Positions 1 through 9,508 of a stretch of 64,000 bases of DNA are shown piece after piece (positions within the stretch are counted from its first letter, which is position 1; each line of letters starts with the position of its first letter). Both the position numbers and the translations under genes were made by a program. Under the pieces are notes generated by a model. It was given only the letters and a program-made list of their open reading frames with translations, was not told the origin of the DNA and ran no database searches. Origin of the DNA: CBDHHC01 sp050633205 (GTDB lineage: Bacteria; Pseudomonadota; Alphaproteobacteria; Rhizobiales; CBDHHC01); the NCBI GenBank assembly GCA_050633205.1, contig JBOEGA010000018.1, forward strand, positions 1-64,000, written 5' to 3'.

Positions 1-1
1 G

Positions 2-349
2 GTCCATGGCAATTGTGTTTCTGCAGGTTGCTATGCGATGACAGATCCGGTTATCACTGAAATATGGTCAATTGTAACTGCTTCTCTCAAGAATGGGCAA
101 AAGAGATTTCATGTCCATGCCTTCCCTTTCCGAATGACTGAAATCAACCTGGCTATCAACAATGACAGCCACTGGTTCCCATTCTGGAAAACTTTAAAAC
201 CTGGATACGACATTTTTGAAAAACAGCGCATTCCCCCCAGAATTGAAGTCTGTAATAAAAACTATATTGCAACTCAGGGACCTGACAATAATCCGGGCAG
301 TACCACAATTATAAAAAACTGTAATAACCTTTCTACCGCAAACCTTTGA
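2..349 (+). CDS. L,D-transpeptidase family protein, DpaA/YafK-like (5' end outside window)
   Basis: The reading frame is already open at base 2 and enters with HGNCVSAGCYAMTD, the catalytic His-Gly...Ser-x-Gly-Cys signature of YkuD-fold L,D-transpeptidases. The following segment (KRFHVHAFPFRMTE, then FWKTLKPGYDIFE) matches the tail of the YafK/DpaA branch. In E. coli that branch cleaves the peptidoglycan-Lpp link rather than forming crosslinks. The catalytic Cys is about residue 11 of the visible fragment. Only the C-terminal part is present, so signal peptide and start are unknown. An internal ATG at 38 lies after the catalytic Cys and cannot be the true start. The envelope location is inferred from the family. 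Confidence 0.85.
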   Translation, partial: VHGNCVSAGCYAMTDPVITEIWSIVTASLKNGQKRFHVHAFPFRMTEINLAINNDSHWFPFWKTLKPGYDIFEKQRIPPRIEVCNKNYIATQGPDNNPGSTTIIKNCNNLSTANL

Positions 350-429
350 ATCCTTCTTGATAATCAGGCTTAATTTTGTGTAAAGCAATTTATTTTACAT
401 AACATTGAGATTCTGTTGAAAGGTTTCAT

Positions 430-1266
430 ATGAGAGATTCAAGCCGACACTCAGTCTGGAATATATTTCTGATCACTATTTTTTTCTCCTGCTTTCAATC
501 TGCTGCGGGAAATGCAGCAGCACCAAAATTAAAACTCATTCAATACAAAACATCTGATGGCACCAGGCTTTCTGCCTACATCATGCGCCCACGCAGCCGC
601 AGCCGCAAACCCGCTATCATCGCATTGCACGGCTGTAGTGGGCTGACCAGAAACAAACATACCTTGCTGTCACGCCATAAAGACTGGGGAGAGAGATTTG
701 TAAAATGGGGTTATGTAGTGATTTTTCCAGATAGCCACGGATCTCGTAATATATCCTCGGTATGCACAACCAGAAGACGTTCAATATCACAGTCTGATCG
801 TGTGAAAGATGCTTTGGGAGCCTACAACTGGCTAAAGCGGCAACCATTCGTAAACAGCAAAAAAATAATGATTCTGGGCTGGTCTGAAGGTGCCATGACA
901 GCACTTCGGGTCGCCTATTCAAAAAAAGGAAAAAGATTCAGACAGGCTTTTGCATTTTATCCTGACTGCAAAAGGCTTCTGAAAAATACTAAGGGAAAAC
1001 AGAACATTCCCCTGACCATACTTATTGGCAGCAGGGATGACTGGACCTCCCCCAAACATTGCCAGAAACTGGTATGGGAACGTGGGGGACATATAATCAT
1101 ATACAACAGAGCATTCCATGGATTCGACATACCAAACGCCAAACTTCGCACTAGATTATGGCTCGCTTATACCGCAGCAGATTTTGGCGTAGCAAGAGTC
1201 GGAACCAACAAAAAAGCTAGAGAGCAATCAATCAGGGATATAAAAAGGCTTCTAAACCTCAAATAG
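430..1266 (+). CDS. Secreted dienelactone-hydrolase-like alpha/beta hydrolase
   Basis: A 278-residue protein with an N-terminal hydrophobic segment (residues about 9-28, ending near SAAGNAAA) that looks like a Sec signal peptide. The alpha/beta-hydrolase landmarks are in order: the oxyanion strand IIALHGCSG, the nucleophile elbow GWSEG (Ser, whereas classical dienelactone hydrolase has Cys), an Asp in GSRDDWTSP, and His in NRAFHGFD. This resembles the DLH-type COG0412 family, so esterase or lactonase activity in the periplasm is inferred; the substrate is unknown. A GAAAGG sequence at 418-423 lies 6 bases before the ATG. The gene is convergent with the next one, with only a few bases between the stops. 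Confidence 0.75.
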   Translation: MRDSSRHSVWNIFLITIFFSCFQSAAGNAAAPKLKLIQYKTSDGTRLSAYIMRPRSRSRKPAIIALHGCSGLTRNKHTLLSRHKDWGERFVKWGYVVIFPDSHGSRNISSVCTTRRRSISQSDRVKDALGAYNWLKRQPFVNSKKIMILGWSEGAMTALRVAYSKKGKRFRQAFAFYPDCKRLLKNTKGKQNIPLTILIGSRDDWTSPKHCQKLVWERGGHIIIYNRAFHGFDIPNAKLRTRLWLAYTAADFGVARVGTNKKAREQSIRDIKRLLNLK

Positions 1267-1272
1267 AAAAAA

Positions 1273-1734
1273 CTATTGTACAGAAGCCATCTTTGATTTC
1301 ATGTCCCATATAACCGGAAGGTTATGCAGGTCAACTTTGCCAGAAGTACTGTATTCAACCTTTAAGCCGGTTTTGATAACGCGAATTTGGGTTGGATATG
1401 TTTTCTCGGTGCTGCCACGTTCACCAACAATCTCCATGGCAATCATCTTGTCCTTCTTGATACAACCTTTTATCCGGTCTTTTCTGTCATATAGAACAAA
1501 AACATTTTTCTCTTTGGAAATAAGAGAAGGATAACGTATTAGCTCATACTGTTTCCCACCGGTATACTGCGAAGAAACAAAGTCAAAGTCTCTGTCATTC
1601 ACACAGGAAAGTACGGGCTTCTCTCCAAGAACCAGCTGCATGGAAAGGATAAGCGCAACTGATATAAAACCAACTACGGCAAATGCATTAACAAAAATAT
1701 TGGTTAGAATTGGAGTAACTTTCATCCAGTTCAC
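1273..1734 (-). CDS. Hypothetical single-pass membrane protein
   Basis: A 153-residue protein I do not recognise. Residues about 12-36 form one hydrophobic segment, followed by a soluble domain rich in Lys, Asp and Val, with two Cys residues (in LSCVNDRD and KGCIKKD) that could form a disulfide if exported. It is transcribed opposite to the preceding hydrolase and in the same direction as the permease downstream, about 200 bases from it. No catalytic motif is visible. It could be an inner-membrane-anchored periplasmic protein, but the function cannot be inferred from sequence alone. Confidence 0.6.
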   Translation of the reverse strand: MNWMKVTPILTNIFVNAFAVVGFISVALILSMQLVLGEKPVLSCVNDRDFDFVSSQYTGGKQYELIRYPSLISKEKNVFVLYDRKDRIKGCIKKDKMIAMEIVGERGSTEKTYPTQIRVIKTGLKVEYSTSGKVDLHNLPVIWDMKSKMASVQ

Positions 1735-1930
1735 TCCCCCCTGATATATCTGATTATTATTGAGTTATCTGGAATTTACCCCCAACCTGAGGAAATGCCA
1801 ACAAATTCTTTTTTTACATAACAAATTCAGGATTAATATGACCATTATTAAAATTATCCACTCTTGTGGAAAAGAGAGTAGGCGCACAGAGAAAATGGCC
1901 TAAAAAATCACCTTTTAAAGAAATAAAACA

Positions 1931-3709
1931 CTAAAAAGGCCAGACAATCAGGATCGTAGGTAGCGAAACTGCGACAACAAGTATCTCCAGAGGTAACCCC
2001 ATTCTCCAGTAATCGCCAAACTTATAACCGCCAGGTCCCATAACCAGAGTATTATTTTTATGCCCTATTGGTGTTAAAAACGCACACGAAGCAGCAACAG
2101 CAACAGCCATCAGAAATGGATCCGGGCTGACTTTTAGTGTATTTGCAATATCAAGAGCCACAGGTGCTGCAATCACAGTTGTGGCCGTATTGTTTAGAAC
2201 ATCCGATAATGTCATCGTAACAATCATCAGCAGCGCCAGTACGATAGCAGGAGAAGCTCCCGCAGAAATTGTAACAATCCCCTGTGCAATCAGAGCTGTA
2301 CCGCCAGATTTTTCCAATGCAACTCCAATAGGAATCATTGAACCTAACAGCACGATAACGGGCCACTCAATCGAATCATAAACCTGCCGGATCGGAACAA
2401 TATTTAACAGAACCATCAAACAACAGGCCAGTGCCAACGCAACCGGGAGATACAGAATACCAAAACTCGCAAGGGCAATAGCCCCTGCAAAAATCGCGAC
2501 CGCTAAACCCGCCATTCTCCGGTTTACAACCTGCAATCCTCGCTCGGCTAGTGGCAGACCGCCCAACCAGTCTGAAATATGTTCAAGTCGCTCACTCGGT
2601 CCCATAAGCAATAGAACATCACCAGCCTGAATTGGTAGCTTCCTGACCCGCTCCCTGAAGCGGACACCTTGCCTGGAAACCCCCAGCAATGTAACGCCAT
2701 GCCGATATAGAAGCTGCATGGAACGCGCAGAGCGTCCCTCAATCAGTGCTCCCGAAGGTACAACGACTTCACGCAATGTCACATCACCACCAGCGACCAG
2801 CCCGCCTCTTTTCTCGGCCCCCACATATTTGAGCTTCATGGCACCAACAAAATTATCAATTGCTTTTGGTGCAGCCTCCAGGACCAGATAATCATCAACC
2901 ATAATCTCATGGCGACGCACAAACCCCTTTAGGCGCTTTCCATGGCGAACAACTCCAATAATAGCAACATCATGCTCCTCACAATCCATATCCAGATCAT
3001 GTACAGTCTTGCCAATAATCTTTGCTGACCTGGGAACATGAACCTCCGCAATATAATCATCCAGTTCAAACAGTTCCTTGGCACTGTCCCTCTTGCCTCG
3101 TTCTACGGGAATAAGACGCCAGCCAATAAAGGCAACAAAAATAATCCCTACGAAGGCACAGGCCAGTCCAACAGGAGCAAAATCAAACATTTGAAAAGGT
3201 TCTCCGGAAACCTTCCCCCGAAATGCGGCGATAATAATATTTGGAGGCGTACCAATAAGTGTCACCATCCCGCCAAGAATTGTTGCAAACGACAGCGGCA
3301 TAAGAGTAAGAGCTGGACTTCTCTTTCCCTTTTCTGCAGCCTGAATATCAACCGGCATTAATAAGGCCAGTGCAGCAACATTATTCATTAAAGCTGATAA
3401 TGCCGCTCCAATCGTCGAAATAACCCCGATATGCGCCGAAATAGACCGGGAACCGTCAATGAGGTAGCGGGCAAAAATCTCAATAGCCCCGGAGTTTGAT
3501 AGCGCCCGGCTCACAATAAGTACCAGTGCAATAACGATTGTCGCAGGATGCCCAAACCCATCAAATGCCTGCTCAGAAGGAACAACTCCTAATACAAGAG
3601 CAGCAACTAATGCCCCAAAAGCAACCAGATCATAACGCCAGCGTCCCCATATCAGTAAACCAAATATGGTAAACAACAGGGCAAAGAGAATAATTTGATC
3701 TTGAGACAT
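1931..3709 (-). CDS. SLC13 (DASS) family permease with two TrkA-C domains
   Basis: A 592-residue integral membrane protein. The two halves of an anion-transporter (ArsB/NhaD-DASS fold) domain, at about 1-200 and 400-592, flank two RCK/TrkA-C domains (about 215-290 and 300-380). Family signatures are visible: ALMNNVAAL and VLNNTATT hairpin motifs, GTPPNIII, and the SLC13 signature region TPIGHKNNTLVMGPGGY near the C-terminus. The family carries Na+-coupled dicarboxylates, sulfate or related anions; the actual substrate is not predictable here. The TrkA-C pair suggests gating by a cytosolic ligand. It lies 150 bases downstream of secA on the same strand, separated by a terminator. Confidence 0.88.
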   Translation of the reverse strand: MSQDQIILFALLFTIFGLLIWGRWRYDLVAFGALVAALVLGVVPSEQAFDGFGHPATIVIALVLIVSRALSNSGAIEIFARYLIDGSRSISAHIGVISTIGAALSALMNNVAALALLMPVDIQAAEKGKRSPALTLMPLSFATILGGMVTLIGTPPNIIIAAFRGKVSGEPFQMFDFAPVGLACAFVGIIFVAFIGWRLIPVERGKRDSAKELFELDDYIAEVHVPRSAKIIGKTVHDLDMDCEEHDVAIIGVVRHGKRLKGFVRRHEIMVDDYLVLEAAPKAIDNFVGAMKLKYVGAEKRGGLVAGGDVTLREVVVPSGALIEGRSARSMQLLYRHGVTLLGVSRQGVRFRERVRKLPIQAGDVLLLMGPSERLEHISDWLGGLPLAERGLQVVNRRMAGLAVAIFAGAIALASFGILYLPVALALACCLMVLLNIVPIRQVYDSIEWPVIVLLGSMIPIGVALEKSGGTALIAQGIVTISAGASPAIVLALLMIVTMTLSDVLNNTATTVIAAPVALDIANTLKVSPDPFLMAVAVAASCAFLTPIGHKNNTLVMGPGGYKFGDYWRMGLPLEILVVAVSLPTILIVWPF

Positions 3710-3811
3710 TCGAAGTGACAGCTTTCAGCGCAGGTGTTTTAAATTTCGGATAACACGCAATTGCTCACACTGAGGTTAATGCAAGCTGAACCTGACATCT
3801 GAAATTGAAAA

Positions 3812-3843
3812 AATCCCCCGAAACTGAAAAGTTCCGGGGGTAC
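3812..3843 (-). terminator. Rho-independent terminator after secA
   Basis: A GC-rich hairpin with arms at 3815-3824 and 3831-3840 (CCCCCG outer stem, one internal mismatch). Read on the minus strand it is followed by ATTTTTTC. It lies just past the secA stop and should insulate secA from the SLC13 permease gene. Confidence 0.85.
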
Positions 3844-3859
3844 AATGCCTTAACACTAT

Positions 3860-6604
3860 CTAACTGATTTTCCCATGGCAACGTTTATATTTCTTGCCTG
3901 AACCACATGGGCATTCAGCATTTCGTCCAACCTTGCCCCAGGTCTGAGGGTTATTAGGGTCAATATCCACCCCTTCCTGCCTGTTACGAATAGGAGCAGG
4001 ACGTTCACCATCCTCTTCATCATCAAACTCCATACCAAATTCATCCAGTTGGTGATGATGTGCCTCAATACCGGAAAGTTGCTGCAGCTGAACCAGCTCA
4101 TCTTCACTATATGGCTCGGCATGCATCATTGTTTTGGTTACTTCCTCTCTCAGGCTGGAAAGAAGAGATTCAAACAATGCAAAGCTCTCGGTTTTATACT
4201 CATTTAGAGGATCTCGTTGACCATAGCCACGAAGCCCGACAACCTGACGCAAATGCTCAAGGGTCAATAAGTGCTCACGCCACAACCCGTCAAGCGTACC
4301 AAGCAGAACCTGCTTTTCAGCAGCACGCATAAATTCTGAGGTAAATTCAACTTCACGCTTCGCAGCCTTGGTTTTCACCTCATCCATAAGGCGTTCGCGA
4401 ATTTCCTCATCCGCAATACCTTCCTCTTTTGCCCACTCATCGACAGGAAGGTCCAGCCCGAAAACTTCTCTCACAGATTCTTTAAGACCAGCAGTATCCC
4501 ATTGCTCTGCATAGGCTTTTTCAGGGATAGTAGCAGCAACAAGGTCATAAACAACATCCTCGCGCATGCCATCAATCATCTCTTTAACATCATCATGCTG
4601 CATAAGCTCAACACGCTGTTCAAAGATAGCTTTACGTTGATCATTCATCACATCATCATACTTCAGGACATTTTTACGAATATCGAAGTTGTGACTTTCA
4701 ACTTTTTGCTGGGCTTTCGCCAATGCTTTATTAATCCATGGATGAGCAATCGCCTCGCCTTCTTCAAGGCCAAGTGTCTGCAACATTTTATCCATACGCT
4801 GCGAACCGAAAATACGCATCAGATCATCTTCAAGTGACAGGAAGAATTTCGAAGCACCCGGATCACCCTGACGACCAGAACGACCTCGTAACTGATTATC
4901 AATACGGCGACTCTCATGCCGCTCGCTGGCAATAACATAAAGACCGCCACTATCCAGAGCAGCCCGCTTCTTCTGCTCAATATCTTTTTTAATTTCTGCT
5001 GTTCTAGCTGAAATTTGCTCTGCAGTTGGGACTTTCCCCTTCTTCTCCTGCTCTTCTTTCCAGCCATCGATAATCATATCCAGATTACCCCCAAGCTGAA
5101 TATCAGTACCACGACCAGCCATATTCGTAGCAATCGTGATTGCACCAGGAACACCCGCTTGCGCAACGATATGTGCTTCCTCCTCATGGTAACGGGCGTT
5201 AAGAACCTTATGCTTGATCTTCCGCTTCTTTAGAAGCTCTGAAATATATTCTGATTTCTCAATGGAAGTCGTACCAACAAGAGCCGGCTGCTTACGTTTC
5301 TGACAGTCTTCAAGAAGGTCAATAATCGCATCATATTTTTCTTTAGCGGTGCGGTATATCTCATCATCATAATCAACACGGGAAACTGGAAGGTTTGTTG
5401 GTATTTCAATAACTTGCAGCTTGTAAATATCAAGAAACTCATCTGCCTCAGTAAGAGCTGTACCAGTCATACCACCAAGTTTTTCGTAAAGACGGAAATA
5501 ATTCTGGAACGTAACAGAAGCCAGTGTCTGGTTTTCCTGCTGGATGGAAACACCTTCTTTAGCTTCAAGCGCCTGATGCAGTCCATCAGAATAACGGCGC
5601 CCTTCCATCATTCGACCGGTAAATTCATCAATGATGATTACCTGATCCCGCTTAACGATATAATCTTTATCTCTGCGGAACAGCTTGTGAGCACGCAATG
5701 CATTATTCACATGGTGAACAACTGTTACATTCTCTGCATCATACAAAGAACCATTTTTCAGAAGACCGGCTTCCTCCAGTAACTGCTCAACATGCTCGTT
5801 ACCTGCTTCAGTCAGGGTAACATTCTTATCTTTTTCATCGAGTGTAAAATCTTCTTCAACAAGCAATGGCAATAACTTGTCAACGGCCATATAAAGTTCA
5901 CTTCTATCCTCAATAGGACCGGAAATAATAAGTGGTGTTCGGGCCTCGTCAATGAGGATAGAGTCAACCTCATCCACAATCGCAAAATAATGGCCGCGTT
6001 GAACCATATCCTCTGTCGAATGCTCAAGATTGTCTCTTAGATAATCAAAGCCAAATTCATTATTCGTGCCGAAGGTAATATCACACTTATATTGTTTCTG
6101 CCTCTCATCTGAATCCATATCCGGCAGAATACAGCCAACTGTTAGCCCAAGGAATTCATAAACCTGCCCCATCCAGCCAGCATCACGTCCGGCCAGGTAA
6201 TCGTTCACTGTTACAACATGAACACCTTTACCGGTCAGACCGTTCAGATAAACAGGCAATGTACCAACAAGAGTTTTACCCTCACCGGTTTTCATCTCAG
6301 CAATCTTGCCATCATTCAGCACCATACCGCCAATAAGCTGGACATCATAATGTCTCTGCCCAAGGGTCCTTTTCGCTGCCTCTCTTACCGTAGCAAAAGC
6401 GGGAACAAGCAGATCATCCAGGGATACACCTTCCTCAAGCTGAGCGCGGAATTCTTTCGTTTTTTCCCTCAACTCATCATCGGATAGCTTGGCAAAATCA
6501 GGCTCTATCTCGTTAATTTCTTCAACTTTTGCCTGATAGTCCTTCAATTTTCGATCATTTGATGATCCAAAGATCTTGGTAGCGATAGATTCTAGCGAAA
6601 ACAT
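3860..6604 (-). CDS. secA: Preprotein translocase ATPase SecA
   Basis: A 914-residue SecA of normal length. It powers post-translational export through SecYEG. Visible parts: the DEAD-motor Walker A segment MKTGEGKT (about residue 103), the Walker B/DEAD-equivalent FAIVDEVDSILIDEARTPL, the second-motor segment TNMAGRGTDIQLGG and RGRSGRQGDPG, and the C-terminal SEC-C zinc motif CPCGSGKKYKRCHG that binds SecB. The start ATG has GAGG about 9 bases upstream. It is divergent from the periplasmic parvulin gene across a 640-base spacer, an arrangement common in alphaproteobacteria where secA and a peptidyl-prolyl isomerase flank argJ. Confidence 0.98.
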   Translation of the reverse strand: MFSLESIATKIFGSSNDRKLKDYQAKVEEINEIEPDFAKLSDDELREKTKEFRAQLEEGVSLDDLLVPAFATVREAAKRTLGQRHYDVQLIGGMVLNDGKIAEMKTGEGKTLVGTLPVYLNGLTGKGVHVVTVNDYLAGRDAGWMGQVYEFLGLTVGCILPDMDSDERQKQYKCDITFGTNNEFGFDYLRDNLEHSTEDMVQRGHYFAIVDEVDSILIDEARTPLIISGPIEDRSELYMAVDKLLPLLVEEDFTLDEKDKNVTLTEAGNEHVEQLLEEAGLLKNGSLYDAENVTVVHHVNNALRAHKLFRRDKDYIVKRDQVIIIDEFTGRMMEGRRYSDGLHQALEAKEGVSIQQENQTLASVTFQNYFRLYEKLGGMTGTALTEADEFLDIYKLQVIEIPTNLPVSRVDYDDEIYRTAKEKYDAIIDLLEDCQKRKQPALVGTTSIEKSEYISELLKKRKIKHKVLNARYHEEEAHIVAQAGVPGAITIATNMAGRGTDIQLGGNLDMIIDGWKEEQEKKGKVPTAEQISARTAEIKKDIEQKKRAALDSGGLYVIASERHESRRIDNQLRGRSGRQGDPGASKFFLSLEDDLMRIFGSQRMDKMLQTLGLEEGEAIAHPWINKALAKAQQKVESHNFDIRKNVLKYDDVMNDQRKAIFEQRVELMQHDDVKEMIDGMREDVVYDLVAATIPEKAYAEQWDTAGLKESVREVFGLDLPVDEWAKEEGIADEEIRERLMDEVKTKAAKREVEFTSEFMRAAEKQVLLGTLDGLWREHLLTLEHLRQVVGLRGYGQRDPLNEYKTESFALFESLLSSLREEVTKTMMHAEPYSEDELVQLQQLSGIEAHHHQLDEFGMEFDDEEDGERPAPIRNRQEGVDIDPNNPQTWGKVGRNAECPCGSGKKYKRCHGKIS

Positions 6605-7246
6605 ATTATCTGAGCCTCAACATGGTCATGGGCAATAAAATCGTGACAGTTCTGAGCGTTACATTGGCATAAACACTGTAACTCCCGGAAACGTCATAGC
6701 TTCACCCGAAACCGAATAAATCCACGGAATATTAGTCCCATACGGATAATGAAAATGGTAATTCTTTTATCCTAAGTCGATCACTTCTCACAAAAAGTTC
6801 ATAACAAAATTCTGAGAAACGTCAAAACAGCATAAAAAAGGAGGAGATTGCTTGAAAAACAATACACTTCCTTCATTCAAGACATACGGTTACCAACATT
6901 TTTTCTTCATCAATGACAGATAAGAGGGCTTGAAGCCCTTGTCAACGTAAGTATCGGGTGCTTTCGACGAAATACGATAGACAGATACTCATCACCTCTC
7001 AAATCAAATACGTCTACAGAAAGCAAAAAAGTTCAATCTTAAAGCATCACAATATCGTTAAATCTCTCATCTAACCATTAAATCAGCACATTACCTGCCC
7101 AAAGTTCGTTTTCCTTTCAAAAACGTAACTTGGAATATGCGACAGTTAGCGCTATGAAGTGCTGATAAACATATTCAAATTTCAATAAAAAGCGGAAATT
7201 TCAGGCTTAAAGTCAGGTGCCGCTATAGAATAAATGAGGTCTTTTT
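6605..7246. other. Long divergent intergenic region between secA and the parvulin gene
   Basis: About 640 bases without a recognised gene. It must hold the divergent promoters. It also contains a very strong Shine-Dalgarno-like stretch at 6838-6846 followed by a 23-codon TTG-started frame (listed separately) and a short hairpin AGGGCT...AGCCCT at 6925-6939. No tandem repeat or known riboswitch is visible. Confidence 0.6.
6852..6923 (+). CDS. Possible 23-residue leader peptide ORF
   Basis: A TTG codon at 6852 is preceded 5 bases away by AAGGAGGAG (6838-6846), the strongest Shine-Dalgarno match I saw in an intergenic region here. The frame runs 23 codons to TAA at 6921-6923, and a short hairpin follows at 6925-6939. 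The peptide is polar and aromatic (contains TYGYQHFFF) with no recognisable family. It may be a leader peptide for downstream transcription or a chance occurrence; nothing but position and SD strength supports translation. Confidence 0.25.
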   Translation: MKNNTLPSFKTYGYQHFFFINDR

Positions 7247-8119
7247 GTGAGAACACACCTTTACTCGACCCTTTCGGCATTTGTCGTATGTCTGTTCCTG
7301 CTTCCGACTCTGGGTAATGCAGAAAACAAGACTGTAGCAAAAATTGACGATACAGAGATTACAGAACAGGATCTCAATTTTGCTAAAATGGAAATGGGCC
7401 CCGAGCTTCAGAATATGCCTGTGGACCAGCAGCGCCTGATTCTGCTTGAGTATCTTATTCAGAACCATCTGCTGGCAACTGCAGGAAAAAAAGAAAAAGT
7501 GGATTCTGCAGCAACCTTTAAAGAGCGTCTGAAATATTACCGCAAACGTGCAATGCGCGACGCTTATGTCGAAAAGTTTGTAAGAACTTCAGTAAAAGAC
7601 GAAGAAGCAAAGAAATTCTATGACGACCTTAAGTCAAAGAAAATTCGTCGTGCAAGCCATATCCTTGTTAAAACTGAAGATGAAGCAAAAGCTATTATTG
7701 CAGAACTTAAAAAAGGTACAGACTTTGCCAAGCTTGCTAAAGAAAAATCAATTGGCCCAAGCAAGGCAAGAGGCGGAGACCTTGGACCTCTTCAGAAAGG
7801 CCGCATGGTTCCGGCATTTGAAAAAGCAGCATTTGCTTTGAAAAAAGACGAAATTTCTGCTCCTGTTAAGTCTGAGTTCGGATGGCACGTAATCAAAATT
7901 ACAGAACTGCGTGAACCGCCACTGCCTCCTTATGAGTCAGTAAAAGCACAAATTGTTCAGTCTCTTATTCAGAAAAAAGAACAGGAAACAATTCGTGATA
8001 TGCGTGGCAAAGCCAAAATTGAAATTTTGGACAAAAAAATGGAAGCAAATATGAAAGCTATCCGTGGAAGCCATGCAGGAGCAGCTCCTGCCAAAAAAGC
8101 AGAAGAAAAGAAAAAATAG
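7247..8119 (+). CDS. Periplasmic parvulin-type peptidyl-prolyl cis-trans isomerase
   Basis: A 290-residue protein starting at GTG with GAGG 7 bases upstream. Residues 1-25 are a signal peptide (LLPTLGNAEN cleavage region). An N-terminal SurA-like helical region (about 28-110) is followed by a PpiC-type parvulin domain (about 130-225) with RRASHILVKTEDEA, ARGGDLGPLQKGRMVPAFE and FGWHVIKI, all diagnostic of the fold. The last about 25 residues are Lys/Ala-rich. It catalyses prolyl isomerisation and chaperoning of exported proteins, consistent with its place next to secA. A terminator follows, so it is probably transcribed separately from argJ. Confidence 0.93.
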   Translation: MRTHLYSTLSAFVVCLFLLPTLGNAENKTVAKIDDTEITEQDLNFAKMEMGPELQNMPVDQQRLILLEYLIQNHLLATAGKKEKVDSAATFKERLKYYRKRAMRDAYVEKFVRTSVKDEEAKKFYDDLKSKKIRRASHILVKTEDEAKAIIAELKKGTDFAKLAKEKSIGPSKARGGDLGPLQKGRMVPAFEKAAFALKKDEISAPVKSEFGWHVIKITELREPPLPPYESVKAQIVQSLIQKKEQETIRDMRGKAKIEILDKKMEANMKAIRGSHAGAAPAKKAEEKKK

Positions 8120-8152
8120 CAAGACATAAGCGATTTTCATCTTTATTAAGCA

Positions 8153-8183
8153 GGGCTGTCGGTTTCGACGGCCCTTTCTTTTA
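8153..8183 (+). terminator. Rho-independent terminator after the parvulin gene
   Basis: Stem 8153-8161 pairs with 8166-8174 (GGGC-U-GUCG against CGAC-G-GCCC, one wobble), followed by TTTCTTTT. It lies 33 bases after the stop codon. Confidence 0.88.
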
Positions 8184-8235
8184 TGATAAATTGGTTGTGT
8201 TCTCGGTTACCTGTAATATTCGAAGGATTCTCACT

Positions 8236-9483
8236 GTGGCAAATATCTCAAAAACCTCACCTCTTGCCCCCTCAAATTATCCCGAACTTCCTGCGATCTC
8301 TGGAGTGAAACTGGCTTCATGTGAGGCCGGAATTAAATATCAGGGCCGCCGGGATCTTATGCTCGCCGTACTGGATGAGGGAACGACAGTTGCAGGAACC
8401 CTGACCAGATCAAAAACGGCATCTTCACCGATTGAATGGTGTCGTCAAAGCCTGAAGCAGGGCAATGCCCGCGCACTCATCGTAAACTCCGGTAATGCAA
8501 ATGCTTTTACAGGTATAAAAGGACTGGATGCAGTTCGAAAAACTGTTGATGCGGTAACCGGAGCAGTAGACTGCCTGCCAGATCAGGTTTTTGTTGCTTC
8601 AACGGGAGTCATAGGAGAACCACTTGATCCAGGTAAGTTTACCGGTAAAGTCACAACTCTGAAAGATCAGCTTTCAGATAGCGCCTGGGCAGAATCTGCC
8701 GAAGCAATCATGACAACCGATACCTACCCCAAAGTAGCGACAAAAACAGTCAAAATCGGTAACAGCACAGTCAAAATTAATGGAATAGCCAAAGGGTCCG
8801 GTATGATTGCCCCTGATATGGCAACCATGTTGGCATTCATATTCACGGATGCGGCAATATCCTCTGATGCCCTCCAGTCTCTATGCACCGAAAGCACAGA
8901 ATATAGCTTTAATGCAATCACCGTAGATGGAGATACCTCAACAAGTGACACGGTCTTGTTTTTTGCAACCGGACAGGCCGATAACGGCAATACACCAACT
9001 GTAAATGATATAAATGATCCAGCCTTTTCAGACTTCAGAAAAGCAATAAATGATCTCATGCTTGATCTTGCCCATCAGATCGTAAAGGACGGGGAAGGTG
9101 CAACCAAATTTGTAGAAATCTGTATTACTGGTGCTGAAACAGATCTGGCAGCAAAAAAAATAGGACTGGCTATTGGAAATTCACCATTGGTAAAAACAGC
9201 AATTGCAGGTGAAGACGCGAATTGGGGCCGTATAGTAATGGCGGTCGGGAAGTCAGGGGAGGCTGCAGATCGTGATAAGTTAAGTATCTGGTTTGACAAA
9301 ATCCGCGTAGCGCACAATGGTGAAGTCGACCCGGAATACCGGGAAAAAGACGCTGCTGATCACATGAAACAGGAAAATATCAAAATAAAGGTTGATATAG
9401 GCGTTGGTAATGGAAACTTTACCATATGGACCTGTGATCTTACTCACGGATACATTGACATTAATGCAGACTACCGCAGTTAA
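8236..9483 (+). CDS. argJ: Bifunctional glutamate N-acetyltransferase / ornithine acetyltransferase ArgJ
   Basis: Catalyses acetyl transfer from N-acetylornithine to glutamate (and acetyl-CoA-dependent synthesis of N-acetylglutamate), the cyclic arginine route. I chose the GTG at 8236 (415 residues) because GAAGGA lies 8 bases upstream and the protein then begins MANISKTSPLAP, the usual ArgJ N-terminus; a TTG at 8191 would extend it without support. The self-cleavage site is visible as KGSGMIAPDMATMLAF: autoproteolysis before the Thr of ATMLAF makes alpha and beta chains. mutT follows 25 bases later, as in other alphaproteobacteria. Confidence 0.96.
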   Translation: MANISKTSPLAPSNYPELPAISGVKLASCEAGIKYQGRRDLMLAVLDEGTTVAGTLTRSKTASSPIEWCRQSLKQGNARALIVNSGNANAFTGIKGLDAVRKTVDAVTGAVDCLPDQVFVASTGVIGEPLDPGKFTGKVTTLKDQLSDSAWAESAEAIMTTDTYPKVATKTVKIGNSTVKINGIAKGSGMIAPDMATMLAFIFTDAAISSDALQSLCTESTEYSFNAITVDGDTSTSDTVLFFATGQADNGNTPTVNDINDPAFSDFRKAINDLMLDLAHQIVKDGEGATKFVEICITGAETDLAAKKIGLAIGNSPLVKTAIAGEDANWGRIVMAVGKSGEAADRDKLSIWFDKIRVAHNGEVDPEYREKDAADHMKQENIKIKVDIGVGNGNFTIWTCDLTHGYIDINADYRS

Positions 9484-9508
9484 CTAAAACTTAGGAACAA
9501 TTTAAAAA

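Noticed and set aside
2151..3361. Medium-length frames opposite or out of phase with the SLC13 gene
   Set aside because: They lie wholly inside a well-supported membrane protein gene and show no domain.
6925..6939. Short hairpin AGGGCT...AGCCCT as a terminator
   Set aside because: Stem of 6 bases with a 3-base loop and no T-run; kept only as part of the leader-ORF observation.
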